Positions 1 to 8,974 are shown, numbered from the stretch's first letter. The stretch: DNA of 64,000 nt from Notoacmeibacter sp. (GCA_019912385.1 JAIOIW010000126.1:21254-85253), one strand, 5' to 3'. A program made the numbers and translations. The notes: generated by a model not told the origin, from the sequence alone.

Positions 1-367
1 CTGGCGTGTTCGGCATGCACCGGATGATCGGCGTGCCTTGCGGCAGAGCGGCGGCCACGGCCGCGATGGTGATACCCGCCGCAACCGAGATGAAGGCCGC
101 GCCCGACTTCGCCAGATCGCCGCACTGATGAAGCACCGGCGCGATCATCTGCGGCTTGACCGCCAGAACGACGAGATCCGGCGCAAGATCCCGGGGCAGG
201 TCGGTGATCTCGGGCACCGTTGTTGCGCCGGCCGCCGCGGCGCGGTCCCGAAACGCCTCGAACGGCTCGACCACTTGGACATTCAATGTCGGGTCATGTT
301 CGAGCCAGCCCTTGAGCATGGCGAAGCCCATGTTTCCGCAACCGATCAGGACCAGCGAATGCGTCAT
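1..367 (-). CDS. proC: Pyrroline-5-carboxylate reductase, N-terminal part (cut by window edge)
   Basis: The reverse complement reads MTHSLVLIGCGNMGFAML, then a run ending CMPNTP at the left window edge. This is the Rossmann nucleotide-binding half of ProC, with the GxGxMG dinucleotide motif at residues 9-14, the VLAVKPQ segment and the conserved PNTP. ProC reduces pyrroline-5-carboxylate to proline with NAD(P)H in the cytosol. The ATG at 367-365 overlaps the stop of the upstream E2 gene (ATGA), so it is translationally coupled to a catabolic operon, which is unusual for a proline-synthesis gene. About 122 residues are visible and the C-terminal dimerisation domain lies outside. Reduction of a different cyclic imine is a possible alternative role (inference). 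Confidence 0.9.
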   Translation of the reverse strand, partial: MTHSLVLIGCGNMGFAMLKGWLEHDPTLNVQVVEPFEAFRDRAAAAGATTVPEITDLPRDLAPDLVVLAVKPQMIAPVLHQCGDLAKSGAAFISVAAGITIAAVAAALPQGTPIIRCMPNTP

Positions 368-1686
368 TGCTTTCCTCCCGAAGCCGCAAACAGCGCCTCG
401 AGGATCGCCACGACGTCTTCCGGGCGCTCCATCTGCGGCACGTGGCCGGTCGCCTCGAAGAGGTGAAGCCCCGCCCGGCCCGGCGCGGACAGGGCCTGTT
501 GCCACGGGATCACGGCGTCGGCCTTGCCCCAGATGACGCGCATCGGGCACTCGACTCGCTGGAGTGCCGGGCGCAGGTCGAAGCCCTGGGTGCCATCGGG
601 GAACAGGTCGTTCGCCATCTGCGCCTGCGCCGCGCGAAGCGCCGGATCGACGCGCGAGGACATCGCCGCGCCAACGAATTCCGGCGAGATGAGGCGCGTA
701 TCGGCCACCGACAATTTCAGCCATTGCTCGAGGCTCTCGGGCCGCGAAGCGCGGGCGAGTCCTGCCGCGAACTCGCCATTGATGACCGGCCCGAGCCCGC
801 CCGGCGCCAGCAGGGCGAGCGATGCCACCTTGCGCGGGCGGATGTCAGCCAGCGCCAGCGCACAAGCCCCGCCGAGGGAATGGCCCAAGACATGGACTTC
901 GTCGAGATGAAGCGCATCGAAGGCATCCACGATCTCACGGGCGAGGTCGGCGAAACGCGTCATGCGACGTCTCGGCGATTTGCCGTGGTTCGGCAGGTCC
1001 ATCCTGACGATTGGGTGCGCGCGCGCCAGCGCCCGCTCGATTGGAAACCAAGACATCGCGTCCGCACCGAAGCCGTGAAGCATAAGGACCGGTATGCCGG
1101 TCTTGGTTCCGCTGAGATAGACCTTTAGCGGTCCTGCCTCGTTGGCGCTCAGGCCTCCGGCCGGCACTAACGGGATCTCTGCGCGCATGATCGTCGCCGA
1201 TGCGAGATCGCGCAGCTTCATGCGCCCGGTGGGGCTTGTCGGCGTGATCCTGGAAATATCAATCCCGGCCATCGCCGCCGCGCGGCGCGCTGCCGGACTG
1301 GCGACGGTACGTCCGCCGGGTGTCGGGGGCGACAGCGATTCGGCGGCGGAAACTGCCTCGGAAGTCGTTGCCTGCAGAGATGCCTCGTCCGCCACGGGAG
1401 CATGATCCGTCGCCGGTTCATCCCCTTCATAGGCGGTATCCGCGGTGTCGGCGCCGATCAGGCCAAGCGTCTCGGTCAGCGAGACTTCCGTGCCTGGTTC
1501 AGCGAAAATGGCGGTCAGGAAACCTTCGCATGGCGCCTCGATCTCGGTCGCCGCCTTGGCCGTCTCGACCGTGACGAGATGCTGGCCCGCGGATATGGCG
1601 TCCCCGGTTTTGACCGTCCATTCCAGGACGACCACGCTCTCCATATATTCGCCACCTGCGACGCCGACTTTGACGGGCGTAGCCAT
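364..1686 (-). CDS. acoC: Acetoin-dehydrogenase-type dihydrolipoamide acetyltransferase (E2) with C-terminal alpha/beta hydrolase
   Basis: The 440-residue protein has three parts. Residues 1-78 are a lipoyl domain with the lipoylation lysine in ETAKA (about K44). Residues 127-165 are a short E1/E3-binding domain (VASPAARRAA). From about residue 180 there is an alpha/beta hydrolase domain with nucleophile motif GHSLGG, an acid in GKADAVIP and a histidine in GHVPQMERPE. Replacing the usual CAT-fold acyltransferase by an alpha/beta hydrolase fold is the hallmark of AcoC of the acetoin dehydrogenase complex. The enzyme would move a C2 acyl unit from TPP in E1 to CoA. The gene follows E1 beta by 11 bp and overlaps proC by 4 bp. 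The true substrate could be another alpha-hydroxyketone or diketone rather than acetoin. Confidence 0.88.
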   Translation of the reverse strand: MATPVKVGVAGGEYMESVVVLEWTVKTGDAISAGQHLVTVETAKAATEIEAPCEGFLTAIFAEPGTEVSLTETLGLIGADTADTAYEGDEPATDHAPVADEASLQATTSEAVSAAESLSPPTPGGRTVASPAARRAAAMAGIDISRITPTSPTGRMKLRDLASATIMRAEIPLVPAGGLSANEAGPLKVYLSGTKTGIPVLMLHGFGADAMSWFPIERALARAHPIVRMDLPNHGKSPRRRMTRFADLAREIVDAFDALHLDEVHVLGHSLGGACALALADIRPRKVASLALLAPGGLGPVINGEFAAGLARASRPESLEQWLKLSVADTRLISPEFVGAAMSSRVDPALRAAQAQMANDLFPDGTQGFDLRPALQRVECPMRVIWGKADAVIPWQQALSAPGRAGLHLFEATGHVPQMERPEDVVAILEALFAASGGKQ

Positions 1687-1697
1687 CGTTACCTCCT

Positions 1698-2675
1698 TCA
1701 GGCCAGGGCTTTACGGGCCGCAGCGGCGATTTTCGCGGCGTTCGGGAGCATCGCGGTCTCAAGCGGCTCGGAATAGGGGATCGCCATGTCCGGCATCGCC
1801 ACGCGCTCGACAGGCGCATCGAGGTCGTCGAAGCAGTGGTCCATGATCGAAGCGGACAGCTCCGCGGCGAAGCCACAGAAAGTCCAGCCTTCGTTGACCA
1901 CGACCGCATGGTGGGTCTTGGCGATTGACGCCATGATTGCGCCGATGTCGAGCGGGCGCAGCGTGCGCAGGTCGATCACTTCGGCTGAAATGCCGTCCTT
2001 GGCCAGTTCCCTGGCGGCCTGTTCGGCTTCCAGCACCATTTTCGAAGTGGCGAAGATCGAAACGTCCGTTCCTTCCTTCACCACCTTTGCCTTGCCGATG
2101 GTCACCAGCACATCGTCACCGTCCGGCACTTCGCCGCGCATGTTGTAAAGCAGTTTGTGCTCCAGAAAGACCACCGGCTGCGGATCGCGAATCGCGGCTT
2201 TCAAAAGGCCCTTGGCGTCTGCCGGCGTGACCGGCGCGACGACCTTGATACCGGGCACATGGGCGACGAAGGAGTCGAGGCTCTTGGCGTGCTGCGCGCC
2301 CGTGCCGACGCCGCCGCCGCCCTGGGTCCGCAGGACGAACGGGATTTCCACCTGTCCCTCCCAGAGATAACCAAAGACGGAAGCCTGATTGACCAGCGCG
2401 TCGAGGGTCAGCGGCATGAAGTCCGCGTACATTATCTCCAGCACGGGCCGCGTGCCGCTCATCGCTGCGGTGACAGCCATGGCGGTCAGCGCTTGTTCGG
2501 AAATCGGCGTGTCGCGGACCCGGTTCTCGCCGAATTCCTCCATCAGGCCCTTCGACACCTTGAAGACGCCGCCATAGCGGCCGATGTCCTCGCCGAACAT
2601 GAACACCGTCGGATCCCGTTGCATTTCTTCGCGAAGGGCGGAATTGAGCGCCTCCGCATATCTCATCATCGTCAT
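1698..2675 (-). CDS. acoB: 2-oxo acid/acetoin dehydrogenase E1 component, beta subunit
   Basis: The 325-residue protein begins MTMMRYAEALNSALREEM and has the full transketolase-like E1 beta architecture: pyrimidine-binding domain with GEDIGRYGG and DTPISE (the E that activates TPP), then the C-terminal transketolase domain with IDLRTLRPLD. It pairs with the E1 alpha subunit encoded immediately upstream, with a 4-bp stop/start overlap (2672-2675), to form the TPP-dependent decarboxylase or cleavage heterotetramer. Together with the hydrolase-fold E2 next to it, this points to an AcoAB-type enzyme rather than housekeeping pyruvate dehydrogenase. Length is normal for the family. Confidence 0.9.
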   Translation of the reverse strand: MTMMRYAEALNSALREEMQRDPTVFMFGEDIGRYGGVFKVSKGLMEEFGENRVRDTPISEQALTAMAVTAAMSGTRPVLEIMYADFMPLTLDALVNQASVFGYLWEGQVEIPFVLRTQGGGGVGTGAQHAKSLDSFVAHVPGIKVVAPVTPADAKGLLKAAIRDPQPVVFLEHKLLYNMRGEVPDGDDVLVTIGKAKVVKEGTDVSIFATSKMVLEAEQAARELAKDGISAEVIDLRTLRPLDIGAIMASIAKTHHAVVVNEGWTFCGFAAELSASIMDHCFDDLDAPVERVAMPDMAIPYSEPLETAMLPNAAKIAAAARKALA

Positions 2676-3646
2676 CGGGAAATCTCCGAATAAGCGCTGC
2701 TCGGCGCATGCGTTTCGAAAACCGGCAGGGGATCCGCCAGCGCCTGCTCGAAAGCCGCGCCCATTTCGATGTTGGCGGCAGCTTCGATCCTGGCGACTTC
2801 ATCCGCGCCGATCAGCTCGTCCAATGCCGCCGCGGCGATCCTGATGGGGTCGCGTTCGCGCCACTGGGCGATTTCCTCTTCCGGCTGGTAGCCGCCGACG
2901 TCGGAAGTGGAGAAACCTTCCATGCGGTATGTCTTCGCCTCGATCAGGGTCGGCCCGTAGCCGCGCCGCGCGCGTTCCGCCGCCTCCGCCGCCGCCCGGT
3001 AGACGGCAACCGCGTCATTGCCGTCGACCATGACGCCCGGCATGCCGTATCCCTCCGCTCGGATATGCAGGTCCTTGACGGGGGACTGGACCTCTTGGCG
3101 CACGGTGAGGCCGTACTGGTTGTTTTCCAGCAGGAAGATGACCGGCAGCTTCCAGAGCCCGGCCATGTTCATCGATTCATGGCAGATACCCGTCTGCGCC
3201 GCGCCGTCGCCAAACACGGCCATGGCCACGCGGTCCTGCTTCAGGACCTGGAAGGAGAGCGCCATGCCCGTTGCCGCCGGGATGCCGGCGCCGACGATCG
3301 CGTTGCCCCCGAGCATGCCGGTTGCGATGTCGCCCAGGAGCATGTGCCCGCCGCGGCCGCGGCAATAGCCGGTCTCCCGCCCCATGATCTCGGCCACTAT
3401 GCGCCGCGGATCCATTCCCTTGCCGATATAGACGTGGTGACCGCGATGCGAAGTGCAAACGTAGTCGTCATCATTGAGGACCGCGCAGGCGGCCACGCCA
3501 ACGGCTTCCTGCCCGTCGCAACGGTGCAGCGGTCCCCGCGTTTTCGCCTGTTTCGCAAGATCGCCGAGCATCTCCTCGAGCCGGCGCGTCAGCACCATCC
3601 GGCGGAGGATTTCCTTCTGTTCCTCGACTGAAGGGGTGTTTTTCAT
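2672..3646 (-). CDS. acoA: 2-oxo acid/acetoin dehydrogenase E1 component, alpha subunit
   Basis: The 324-residue protein carries the E1 alpha signature: the RGHHVYIGKG segment, RGRGGHML and the TPP/Mg motif GDGAAQTGICHESMN ending at LLENNQYG (GDG to NN). It is the thiamine diphosphate-binding catalytic subunit. A GAGG ribosome-binding sequence precedes ATG 3646 at good spacing. This is the first gene of the leftward operon E1 alpha, E1 beta, E2, proC, and is divergent from aapJ. A candidate GntR operator on the minus strand (3664-3679) sits 18 bp upstream of the start, within the expected leader or core promoter. No lipoamide dehydrogenase (E3) gene is seen in the window, so E3 is either supplied by another complex or encoded beyond the left edge. 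Confidence 0.9.
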   Translation of the reverse strand: MKNTPSVEEQKEILRRMVLTRRLEEMLGDLAKQAKTRGPLHRCDGQEAVGVAACAVLNDDDYVCTSHRGHHVYIGKGMDPRRIVAEIMGRETGYCRGRGGHMLLGDIATGMLGGNAIVGAGIPAATGMALSFQVLKQDRVAMAVFGDGAAQTGICHESMNMAGLWKLPVIFLLENNQYGLTVRQEVQSPVKDLHIRAEGYGMPGVMVDGNDAVAVYRAAAEAAERARRGYGPTLIEAKTYRMEGFSTSDVGGYQPEEEIAQWRERDPIRIAAAALDELIGADEVARIEAAANIEMGAAFEQALADPLPVFETHAPSSAYSEISR

Positions 3647-3663
3647 CTCACATGCCTCAAAGT

Positions 3664-3679
3664 GATATTCGTTATAACA
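3664..3679 (-). promoter_or_regulatory. Candidate GntR operator, copy 1 (before acoA)
   Basis: On the minus strand this reads TGTTATAACGAATATC. It contains the perfect 8-bp palindrome GTTATAAC and shares 14 invariant positions of 16 with the copies before aapJ and the SDR gene. TATAAC inside the palindrome could double as a -10 hexamer, so binding would block transcription. Confidence 0.65.
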
Positions 3680-3876
3680 TCGATCATTGGAAGGTCGTAC
3701 GCAAGCGTTTTTTTGCCGCCTTCTCGGTGCAGTCTCGAAGGGAAAGCGGTGCCAGGATGGCCGTCGCCGTCGACGTAAAGTTAGTTTAAGATAATAAAAA
3801 CAACTAATTGAGGAATGGCATGGAAGAATCTCGCCCCGGAGTGCAAAAAATGCTGGACAAGTCGGCTGAGTTTCAG

Positions 3877-3892
3877 TGTTATAACAAATATC
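3877..3892 (+). promoter_or_regulatory. Candidate GntR operator, copy 2 (before aapJ)
   Basis: Reads TGTTATAACAAATATC, 60 bp upstream of the aapJ start. The core TGTTATAACA is a perfect 10-bp palindrome. It matches copies 1 and 3 at every position except the two bases after the palindrome core. Confidence 0.65.
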
Positions 3893-3952
3893 GAGCGGTC
3901 GCGCATTGGCTGCCGATGGGGATCAATCCGAAACCATGAATGGGGAACCCTG

Positions 3953-4990
3953 ATGAAGCATCTTGTAAGGCTAGGGCTCGCAGCGGCGGCAGCGGTGGCA
4001 CTGACCGGGCCGAGTTTTGCCGAATTCGGCGCAACTTTGAATACGGTAAAGGAGCGCGGCGCGCTTTCCTGTACCGGTCACAACGGTTCCTTCCCCGGCA
4101 TGGCCGAGGTGGATGACAAGGGTAACTGGAAGGGCTTCGACATCGACTTGTGCCGTGCGCTTGCCACTGCCATCTTCGGCACTGCCGAGGGGCACCTCAA
4201 CATCCAGTCGACCAGCTGGGAACAGCGATGGCCGTCGCTTCAGTCGGGCGAACTGGATGTCGTGATCAAGGCCAGCGGCTGGACGATGAGCCGCGACACG
4301 GATACCGCGCTGCAGTTCTCGCGCCCCTACATGCTGGCCGGCATCCATTACGCTACTCATGCCGACAATGGCGCCAAGACCGTCAAGGACCTCGATGGCG
4401 GCACGGTCTGCATTCAGGCGGGTACCACTATGGAGCGCTATGTGGTCGAGCATTCCGCCGCGAACGGCTACTCCATGGAGAGTGTGAAGTATGACACGAC
4501 CGAAGCGGCCAAGGCTGCCTTCATCTCGGGTCGCTGCGATGCCTACATCGATTGGGACCTGCAGCTAGCCGTCATGCGCAACACCGAAGCGCAGGATCCC
4601 GAAAGCGTCGTGATTCTGCCGGACGTCCTATCTGCGGAACCTGTGGCGATCATCATGCGCCAGGGCGACGATCAGTGGGTCGACATCAACAACTGGCTGC
4701 TGTCTGTGCTGATCATGGCCGAGGAGAACGGCGTCACCAGCAAGAACGTCGACGAGATGCGCAACAACCCGCCCAATCCGGCTGTCGCGACGATGCTTGG
4801 CGTAACTCCCGGTGTGGGGACGCGCCTTGGCCTGTCGGATGACTGGGCCTACAATGTGATCAAGGAAAATGGCAACTACGCCGAGATCTGGGATCGCGAC
4901 GTCGGCAAGGACTCCGTCTACAAGGTCGAACGTAGCACCAACGCCCTGATCCGTGACGGCGGCGTCCTCTATCCGCTGGTCATGGACTGA
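3953..4990 (+). CDS. aapJ: General L-amino-acid ABC transporter, periplasmic substrate-binding protein (AapJ-like)
   Basis: I chose ATG 3953 because it opens a classical signal peptide (MKHLVRLGLAAAAAVALTG, cleavage after SFA). That gives 345 residues, the AapJ length. The frame is open further upstream, but the extra 46 residues do not resemble a protein. AapJ-type features include NTVKERGALSC near the mature N terminus, GNWKGFDIDLC, RDTDTALQFSRPY and the C-terminal GNYAEIWDRDVG. It binds an amino acid or related solute in the periplasm and delivers it to AapQM. It is the first gene of aapJQMP. It diverges enough from my memory of rhizobial AapJ to be a paralogue with its own ligand, probably the substrate of the flanking catabolic genes. 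Confidence 0.88.
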   Translation: MKHLVRLGLAAAAAVALTGPSFAEFGATLNTVKERGALSCTGHNGSFPGMAEVDDKGNWKGFDIDLCRALATAIFGTAEGHLNIQSTSWEQRWPSLQSGELDVVIKASGWTMSRDTDTALQFSRPYMLAGIHYATHADNGAKTVKDLDGGTVCIQAGTTMERYVVEHSAANGYSMESVKYDTTEAAKAAFISGRCDAYIDWDLQLAVMRNTEAQDPESVVILPDVLSAEPVAIIMRQGDDQWVDINNWLLSVLIMAEENGVTSKNVDEMRNNPPNPAVATMLGVTPGVGTRLGLSDDWAYNVIKENGNYAEIWDRDVGKDSVYKVERSTNALIRDGGVLYPLVMD

Positions 4991-5000
4991 TTTGGAACCT

Positions 5001-5028
5001 CCCGCTGGCCGGCAAGACGGCCAGCGGG
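5001..5028 (+). terminator. Intercistronic stem-loop between aapJ and aapQ
   Basis: CCCGCTGGCCG (5001-5011), a 6-nt loop, then CGGCCAGCGGG (5018-5028) form a perfect 11-bp stem, without a T-tract. Stem-loops behind binding-protein genes commonly stabilise the upstream mRNA or cause partial termination, giving more binding protein than permease. That role is inferred from position. Confidence 0.7.
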
Positions 5029-5062
5029 GCTTCCAGCACTGCAAACCGGAAAGAATCGTCCG

Positions 5063-6232
5063 ATGTCGACCTTGCTGAACAGCCGACGGTTCCGGAACGT
5101 CGCGATCCAGGCGGGGTTTGTCGTGATCATCCTGGTAGTAGTGGTATCGGCCGTCATTATCGGGCGGCAGAACCTCCAGGCGCAGGGCGCCACATCCGGA
5201 TTTGCCTTTCTGCACCGCGCGACCGGCTTTGAGTTGGGTTTCTCGCTTATCGAAACCGGACCCTTTGACAGCTTCGGCCGGTTTCTCCTGGCAGGTCTCC
5301 TGAACACCATTTTCCTCGGTATGATCGGTATTGTCCTGGCAAACGTCGTGGGCTTGACCGTCGCAGTCCTTCGAACCGCGAACAACGGCGCCCTGAACGC
5401 AATCGGGACGATGTATATCGAGACGTTCCGAAACATTCCTATGATCCTGCAGGCGCTGTTCTGGTACGCGCTTCTGACTAGTCTTCCTGCGCCGAAGCAA
5501 GCGTATCACCTGCTGGATTTGGCGTTTTTTTCATCGCGCGGCCTCTATCTTCCCGGTCTCAACGTGACCGGGGCGGCCGCGGCGATCTTCTTTCTGTTGC
5601 TGGCGGCAGGCGTTGTCGCCAGTGTCTGTTTCTCGATTTCGCGCCGCTTCAAGAGCATGCCGAACGTGCGGCGCAGCCGCATTCGCTGGACCGTTCTTGC
5701 GGCAGGCGTCCTTCTCGGCATCGTGGCCCTGGCCTATGGCCGGGTTCCCGATACGCCGGTTCTGTCGATCCCGGAATTGCGCGGCCTCAACATTCGCGAC
5801 GGTGTTCGCATCCCGCCGGAGCTGGCGTCGCTCGCCATCGCGATGGCGGTATATGGCGGAGCATTCATCGCCGAGGTGATCCGGGCCGGCTTCATTTCCG
5901 TCGGAAAGGGCCAGGTGGAAGCCGCCCATGCGCTGGGCCTTGCACCCTGGCATGTTTTCTCACGCGTTCGCCTGCCGCTTGCCATCCGAGCGGTGCTGCC
6001 GACCCTGATCAACCAGTATGTCTGGCTGTTCAAGGCGACCACGCTCGGCATTGCCGTCGGATTTGCCGACTTCTTCGCGGTCGTGTCGGTTTCGATCAGC
6101 CAAGCGGGCCAGACGCTGGAACTCATCGGCATCCTGATGCTCGGGTTCCTGGTCATGAACAACATCATCGCCTTCGTACTCAATCGCGTGAACAAGGCCA
6201 TTGCCCTTAAGGGCACGCAGTTGAGGGTGTAG
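5063..6232 (+). CDS. aapQ: General L-amino-acid ABC transporter permease (AapQ-like)
   Basis: The 389-residue polytopic inner-membrane protein has an N-terminal hydrophobic anchor (residues about 15-33), further membrane spans, and the cytoplasmic EAA coupling loop EAAHALGLAPWHVFSRVRLP that contacts the ATPase. The long N-terminal half before the BPD_transp domain is typical of AapQ/BztB rather than of small HisM-type permeases. It forms a heterodimer with AapM, encoded 6 bp downstream. It is separated from aapJ by 72 bp containing a strong stem-loop. Confidence 0.9.
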   Translation: MSTLLNSRRFRNVAIQAGFVVIILVVVVSAVIIGRQNLQAQGATSGFAFLHRATGFELGFSLIETGPFDSFGRFLLAGLLNTIFLGMIGIVLANVVGLTVAVLRTANNGALNAIGTMYIETFRNIPMILQALFWYALLTSLPAPKQAYHLLDLAFFSSRGLYLPGLNVTGAAAAIFFLLLAAGVVASVCFSISRRFKSMPNVRRSRIRWTVLAAGVLLGIVALAYGRVPDTPVLSIPELRGLNIRDGVRIPPELASLAIAMAVYGGAFIAEVIRAGFISVGKGQVEAAHALGLAPWHVFSRVRLPLAIRAVLPTLINQYVWLFKATTLGIAVGFADFFAVVSVSISQAGQTLELIGILMLGFLVMNNIIAFVLNRVNKAIALKGTQLRV

Positions 6233-6238
6233 GCTGTC

Positions 6239-7339
6239 ATGACCATTTCCGCGACCGCAGCCAGTATCCGCAATGCCCGGCCCCGTGGCTCGCTGGGGAA
6301 CCGCCTTCGCAAGCGATACTTCTCGACCCCCGTCAATACGTCCATCTCCGTGGTCGGGCTCGCCATTATGGCATGGGTGATCTGGACTGCCTTCGAGTGG
6401 GCGGTGCTCAACGCGGTCTGGCGGTCGCCCGACGGCACATCGCAAGTGTGCAGGGGCATCGACGGCGCGTGCTGGGCGGTGATCAATGTGCGTTGGCGGC
6501 TGATCCTTTTCGGCCTTTTTCCCTTCGAGGAACAGTGGCGCTCGACGATCGCCTGCATCGTCATCGTCGTCGTCGCCATTCTCTCCTGCGTGCCGGTGTT
6601 CTGGAAGCCAGTGCGGCTCGCGGGCCTGTGGGTCGCCGGCTTTGCGCTGTTCTACAGCTTCATCAGCGGCGGCATCTTCGACATGCCCTATGTCGGGCCG
6701 TCTGAGTGGGGCGGCCTGACGCTCACGGTCTTCTTCTATGCGGCCGGCGTGCTGATCGGCATGCCGCTGGCCATATGCCTCGCGCTGATGCGCCGCTCGG
6801 AACTGCCGGTCATCGCCGTGACGACGGGGCTGTTCATCGATGTTGTCAGATCGTTGCCGCTCGTGACTATTCTCTTCACGGCTGCGCTTGTGCTGCCCTT
6901 CGTCCTGCCGTCCTTCCTGATTGGCGACAAGATCTGGCGCGTCATTATCGGCTTCGCGCTGTTCTTCGCCGTTTACCAGGCGGAGATAATCCGTAGCGGA
7001 ATCCAGTCTCTGCCCAAGGGACAGGAGGAAGCCGCGAAGGCGCTTGGGTTAAGCTACTGGCAGCGCACGACCAGGATCATCCTGCCGCAGGCCTTTCGCC
7101 GGGCCTTGCCGCCGACCATCAACCAGTTCGTGATCACCTTCAAGGAAACCGCGCTGATCGTCATCATCGGCTTCTTCGATGTTCTCGCTTCGGGAAAGGC
7201 GGCTTTCGGTTCGGGCGAGTGGTCATTTGCATGGGTCGAAGTCTACTGCTTTGTCGCCATGATCTATTTCGTCTTCGTGTTCAGCCTGTCTCGCTACGGT
7301 GTCTATCTCGAGCACCGGTTGAGGGTGGGGAAACTCTAG
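6239..7339 (+). CDS. aapM: General L-amino-acid ABC transporter permease (AapM-like)
   Basis: The 366-residue inner-membrane permease partners AapQ. It has an N-terminal span, a long periplasmic segment with two cysteines (residues about 65-75), a cluster of central spans, then the BPD_transp domain. The EAA loop EEAAKALGLSYWQRTTRIILP precedes the characteristic RRALPPTINQFVITFKETAL. This extended form is specific to the Aap/Bzt class. It lies 6 bp after aapQ and 15 bp before aapP. Confidence 0.9.
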   Translation: MTISATAASIRNARPRGSLGNRLRKRYFSTPVNTSISVVGLAIMAWVIWTAFEWAVLNAVWRSPDGTSQVCRGIDGACWAVINVRWRLILFGLFPFEEQWRSTIACIVIVVVAILSCVPVFWKPVRLAGLWVAGFALFYSFISGGIFDMPYVGPSEWGGLTLTVFFYAAGVLIGMPLAICLALMRRSELPVIAVTTGLFIDVVRSLPLVTILFTAALVLPFVLPSFLIGDKIWRVIIGFALFFAVYQAEIIRSGIQSLPKGQEEAAKALGLSYWQRTTRIILPQAFRRALPPTINQFVITFKETALIVIIGFFDVLASGKAAFGSGEWSFAWVEVYCFVAMIYFVFVFSLSRYGVYLEHRLRVGKL

Positions 7340-7354
7340 CAACGGAAAACAGAC

Positions 7355-8095
7355 ATGACCGACGTTGCCGTCAGCATCTCCCATATGAACAAGTATTATG
7401 GCGGGTTTCATGCCCTCAAGGATGTCAATCTCGAAGTCGAAAAAGGGGAACGTATTGTCGTTTGCGGGCCTTCAGGCTCAGGCAAGTCGACGCTGATCCG
7501 CTGCATCAACCGGCTGGAGGAGCATCAGGAGGGCTCGATCAACGTTCTTGGCACCGAACTGAACGATGACGTCGCGAATATCGATATCATCCGGCGCGAA
7601 GTCGGCATGGTGTTTCAGCACTTCAATCTGTTTCCGCATCTGACGGTTCTTGAAAATTGCACCCTGGCGCCGATGCTTGCGCGCAAGATCTCTCAGGCCG
7701 ACGCGGAAAAATCCGCCATGATGTTCCTCGAGCGCGTGAGAATCCCGGAACAGGCGGAGAAATTCCCCGGAGAACTTTCAGGCGGCCAGCAGCAGCGGGT
7801 GGCGATCGCGCGCGCACTGTGCATGAAGCCCGAAATCCTGCTCTTCGACGAGCCCACCTCGGCGCTCGATCCGGAAATGATCAGCGAGGTGCTGGACGTG
7901 ATGGTGGGGCTCGCGAGCGACGGAATGACCATGATTTGCGTTACCCATGAAATGGGATTTGCGCGCCAGGTCGCCGACCGTGTCATCTTCATGGATCATG
8001 GCGAGATCGTCGAGGAAGCGGCTCCCGGCCAGTTCTTCGAGGCGCCGAAGAACGAGAGGACGAAGGAATTTCTCCGCCAGATCCTCTCCCACTGA
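7355..8095 (+). CDS. aapP: Amino-acid ABC transporter ATP-binding protein (AapP-like)
   Basis: The 246-residue ATPase has Walker [10 protein letters not shown] at about residues 36-44, Q-loop [10 protein letters not shown], signature LSGGQQQR, Walker [13 protein letters not shown] and the switch histidine in VTHEMGFA. It drives uptake by AapQM with AapJ. It is the last transporter gene of the operon, and the GntR regulator follows after 68 bp with no clear terminator between them, so co-transcription is possible. Confidence 0.93.
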   Translation: MTDVAVSISHMNKYYGGFHALKDVNLEVEKGERIVVCGPSGSGKSTLIRCINRLEEHQEGSINVLGTELNDDVANIDIIRREVGMVFQHFNLFPHLTVLENCTLAPMLARKISQADAEKSAMMFLERVRIPEQAEKFPGELSGGQQQRVAIARALCMKPEILLFDEPTSALDPEMISEVLDVMVGLASDGMTMICVTHEMGFARQVADRVIFMDHGEIVEEAAPGQFFEAPKNERTKEFLRQILSH

Positions 8096-8163
8096 CGCCG
8101 TGGTGTTTATATCGGCGTTGTGTCTTTATTAACTCGCAAACGATTCAATCCGGGACCTTGTCC

Positions 8164-8853
8164 ATGTCCGCAGCACTTGAAAACCTCTCTCCACTCGCCC
8201 GCCCTGATACGCTGGCGCAGAGGGTGAGGACCCAACTGAAAGAGGCTGTGATGGCCGGACGTTTCAGTCCCGGCCAGAGGCTGACCATCCGCAGCGTAGC
8301 CGGCGCGCTGGCGGTCAGCCTGACCCCGGCGCGGGAAGCGCTCTACAACCTGGCGTCCGAGGGTGTGCTCGATCTGCGTTCCGACGGGTCCGTCTATGTC
8401 CCGGAACTGACCGAAGAGCGGATAATCGAACTGACGAAGATCCGGGTGGCTCTCGAAGGTCTCGCTTCGCGGGAAGCGGTTCAAAGGATAACCGATAGCG
8501 AAATCACGAAAATAGTCGCGTTGAACGAGGCGATAATCAAGACGGATGCCGAGCAGGAATATTCAGAGCTGATTTCGCTGAACTGGCAGTTTCATTTCAG
8601 CATATACCGCGCCAGCCAGATGGACCATCTCGTGCGGATGATCGAAAGCTGCTGGATGATGACGGGTTCTTATCTCAACGTCATCTATCCGAAATTCGGA
8701 GAGGTGAAGGAGGGAATCAGCAACCACCTTCAGATCGTGCGCGCGCTGGAACAGCGGGACGGTGAGCGCCTGGCGAGCGCGATCAATATGGACATTAACC
8801 TTTCCGCGGACGCCTTGTTGAGCGCCATCCGCCATCAGGCGCCATCCGGCTAA
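8164..8853 (+). CDS. GntR-family transcriptional regulator, FCD (FadR) subfamily
   Basis: Starting at ATG 8164 (a TTG two codons earlier is less likely) gives 229 residues. Residues about 12-75 are the winged helix (DTLAQRVRTQLKEAVMAG and SLTPAREALYNLASEGVL). Residues about 85-215 are the all-helical FCD effector domain, with FHFSIYRASQMDHLVRMIES and NHLQIVRALEQRDGERL holding the usual histidines. FCD regulators typically release DNA when bound by a carboxylic-acid ligand. The gene sits between the transporter and the second catabolic operon, and three copies of a TGTTATAAC element precede the three neighbouring units. It is therefore the likely local repressor, induced by the transported compound or an intermediate (inference). 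Confidence 0.92.
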   Translation: MSAALENLSPLARPDTLAQRVRTQLKEAVMAGRFSPGQRLTIRSVAGALAVSLTPAREALYNLASEGVLDLRSDGSVYVPELTEERIIELTKIRVALEGLASREAVQRITDSEITKIVALNEAIIKTDAEQEYSELISLNWQFHFSIYRASQMDHLVRMIESCWMMTGSYLNVIYPKFGEVKEGISNHLQIVRALEQRDGERLASAINMDINLSADALLSAIRHQAPSG

Positions 8854-8974
8854 CAGCCAGGGCGTTGCTCGAACCGAGCACGGCTTTCCGAATAATGTGA
8901 TGTCGCTGGCCCGGAGTTATTAAACGAAAATTCGAGTGTCCGTCTATCAGAGTGTGAGGTTTTCTCTTGTAATG

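Larger units (their letters stand above)
3647..3952. other. Divergent promoter region between acoA and aapJ
   Basis: This 306-bp non-coding stretch is more AT-rich than the genes on either side and separates two divergent operons. It holds two copies of the TGTTATAAC element, one near each gene start (3664-3679 on the minus strand and 3877-3892 on the plus strand). TGGACA at 3854-3859 with TGTTAT 17 bp downstream is a reasonable sigma-70-like pair for aapJ. A reading frame entering aapJ from 3815 is open, but nothing before the signal peptide at 3953 looks like protein. Confidence 0.7.

Noticed and set aside
3664..3892. Zur box reading of the TGTTATAAC elements
   Set aside because: Zur sites have a wider TGTTATA-N-TATAACA spacing; these have a contiguous 8-10 bp core, and no zinc genes are present.
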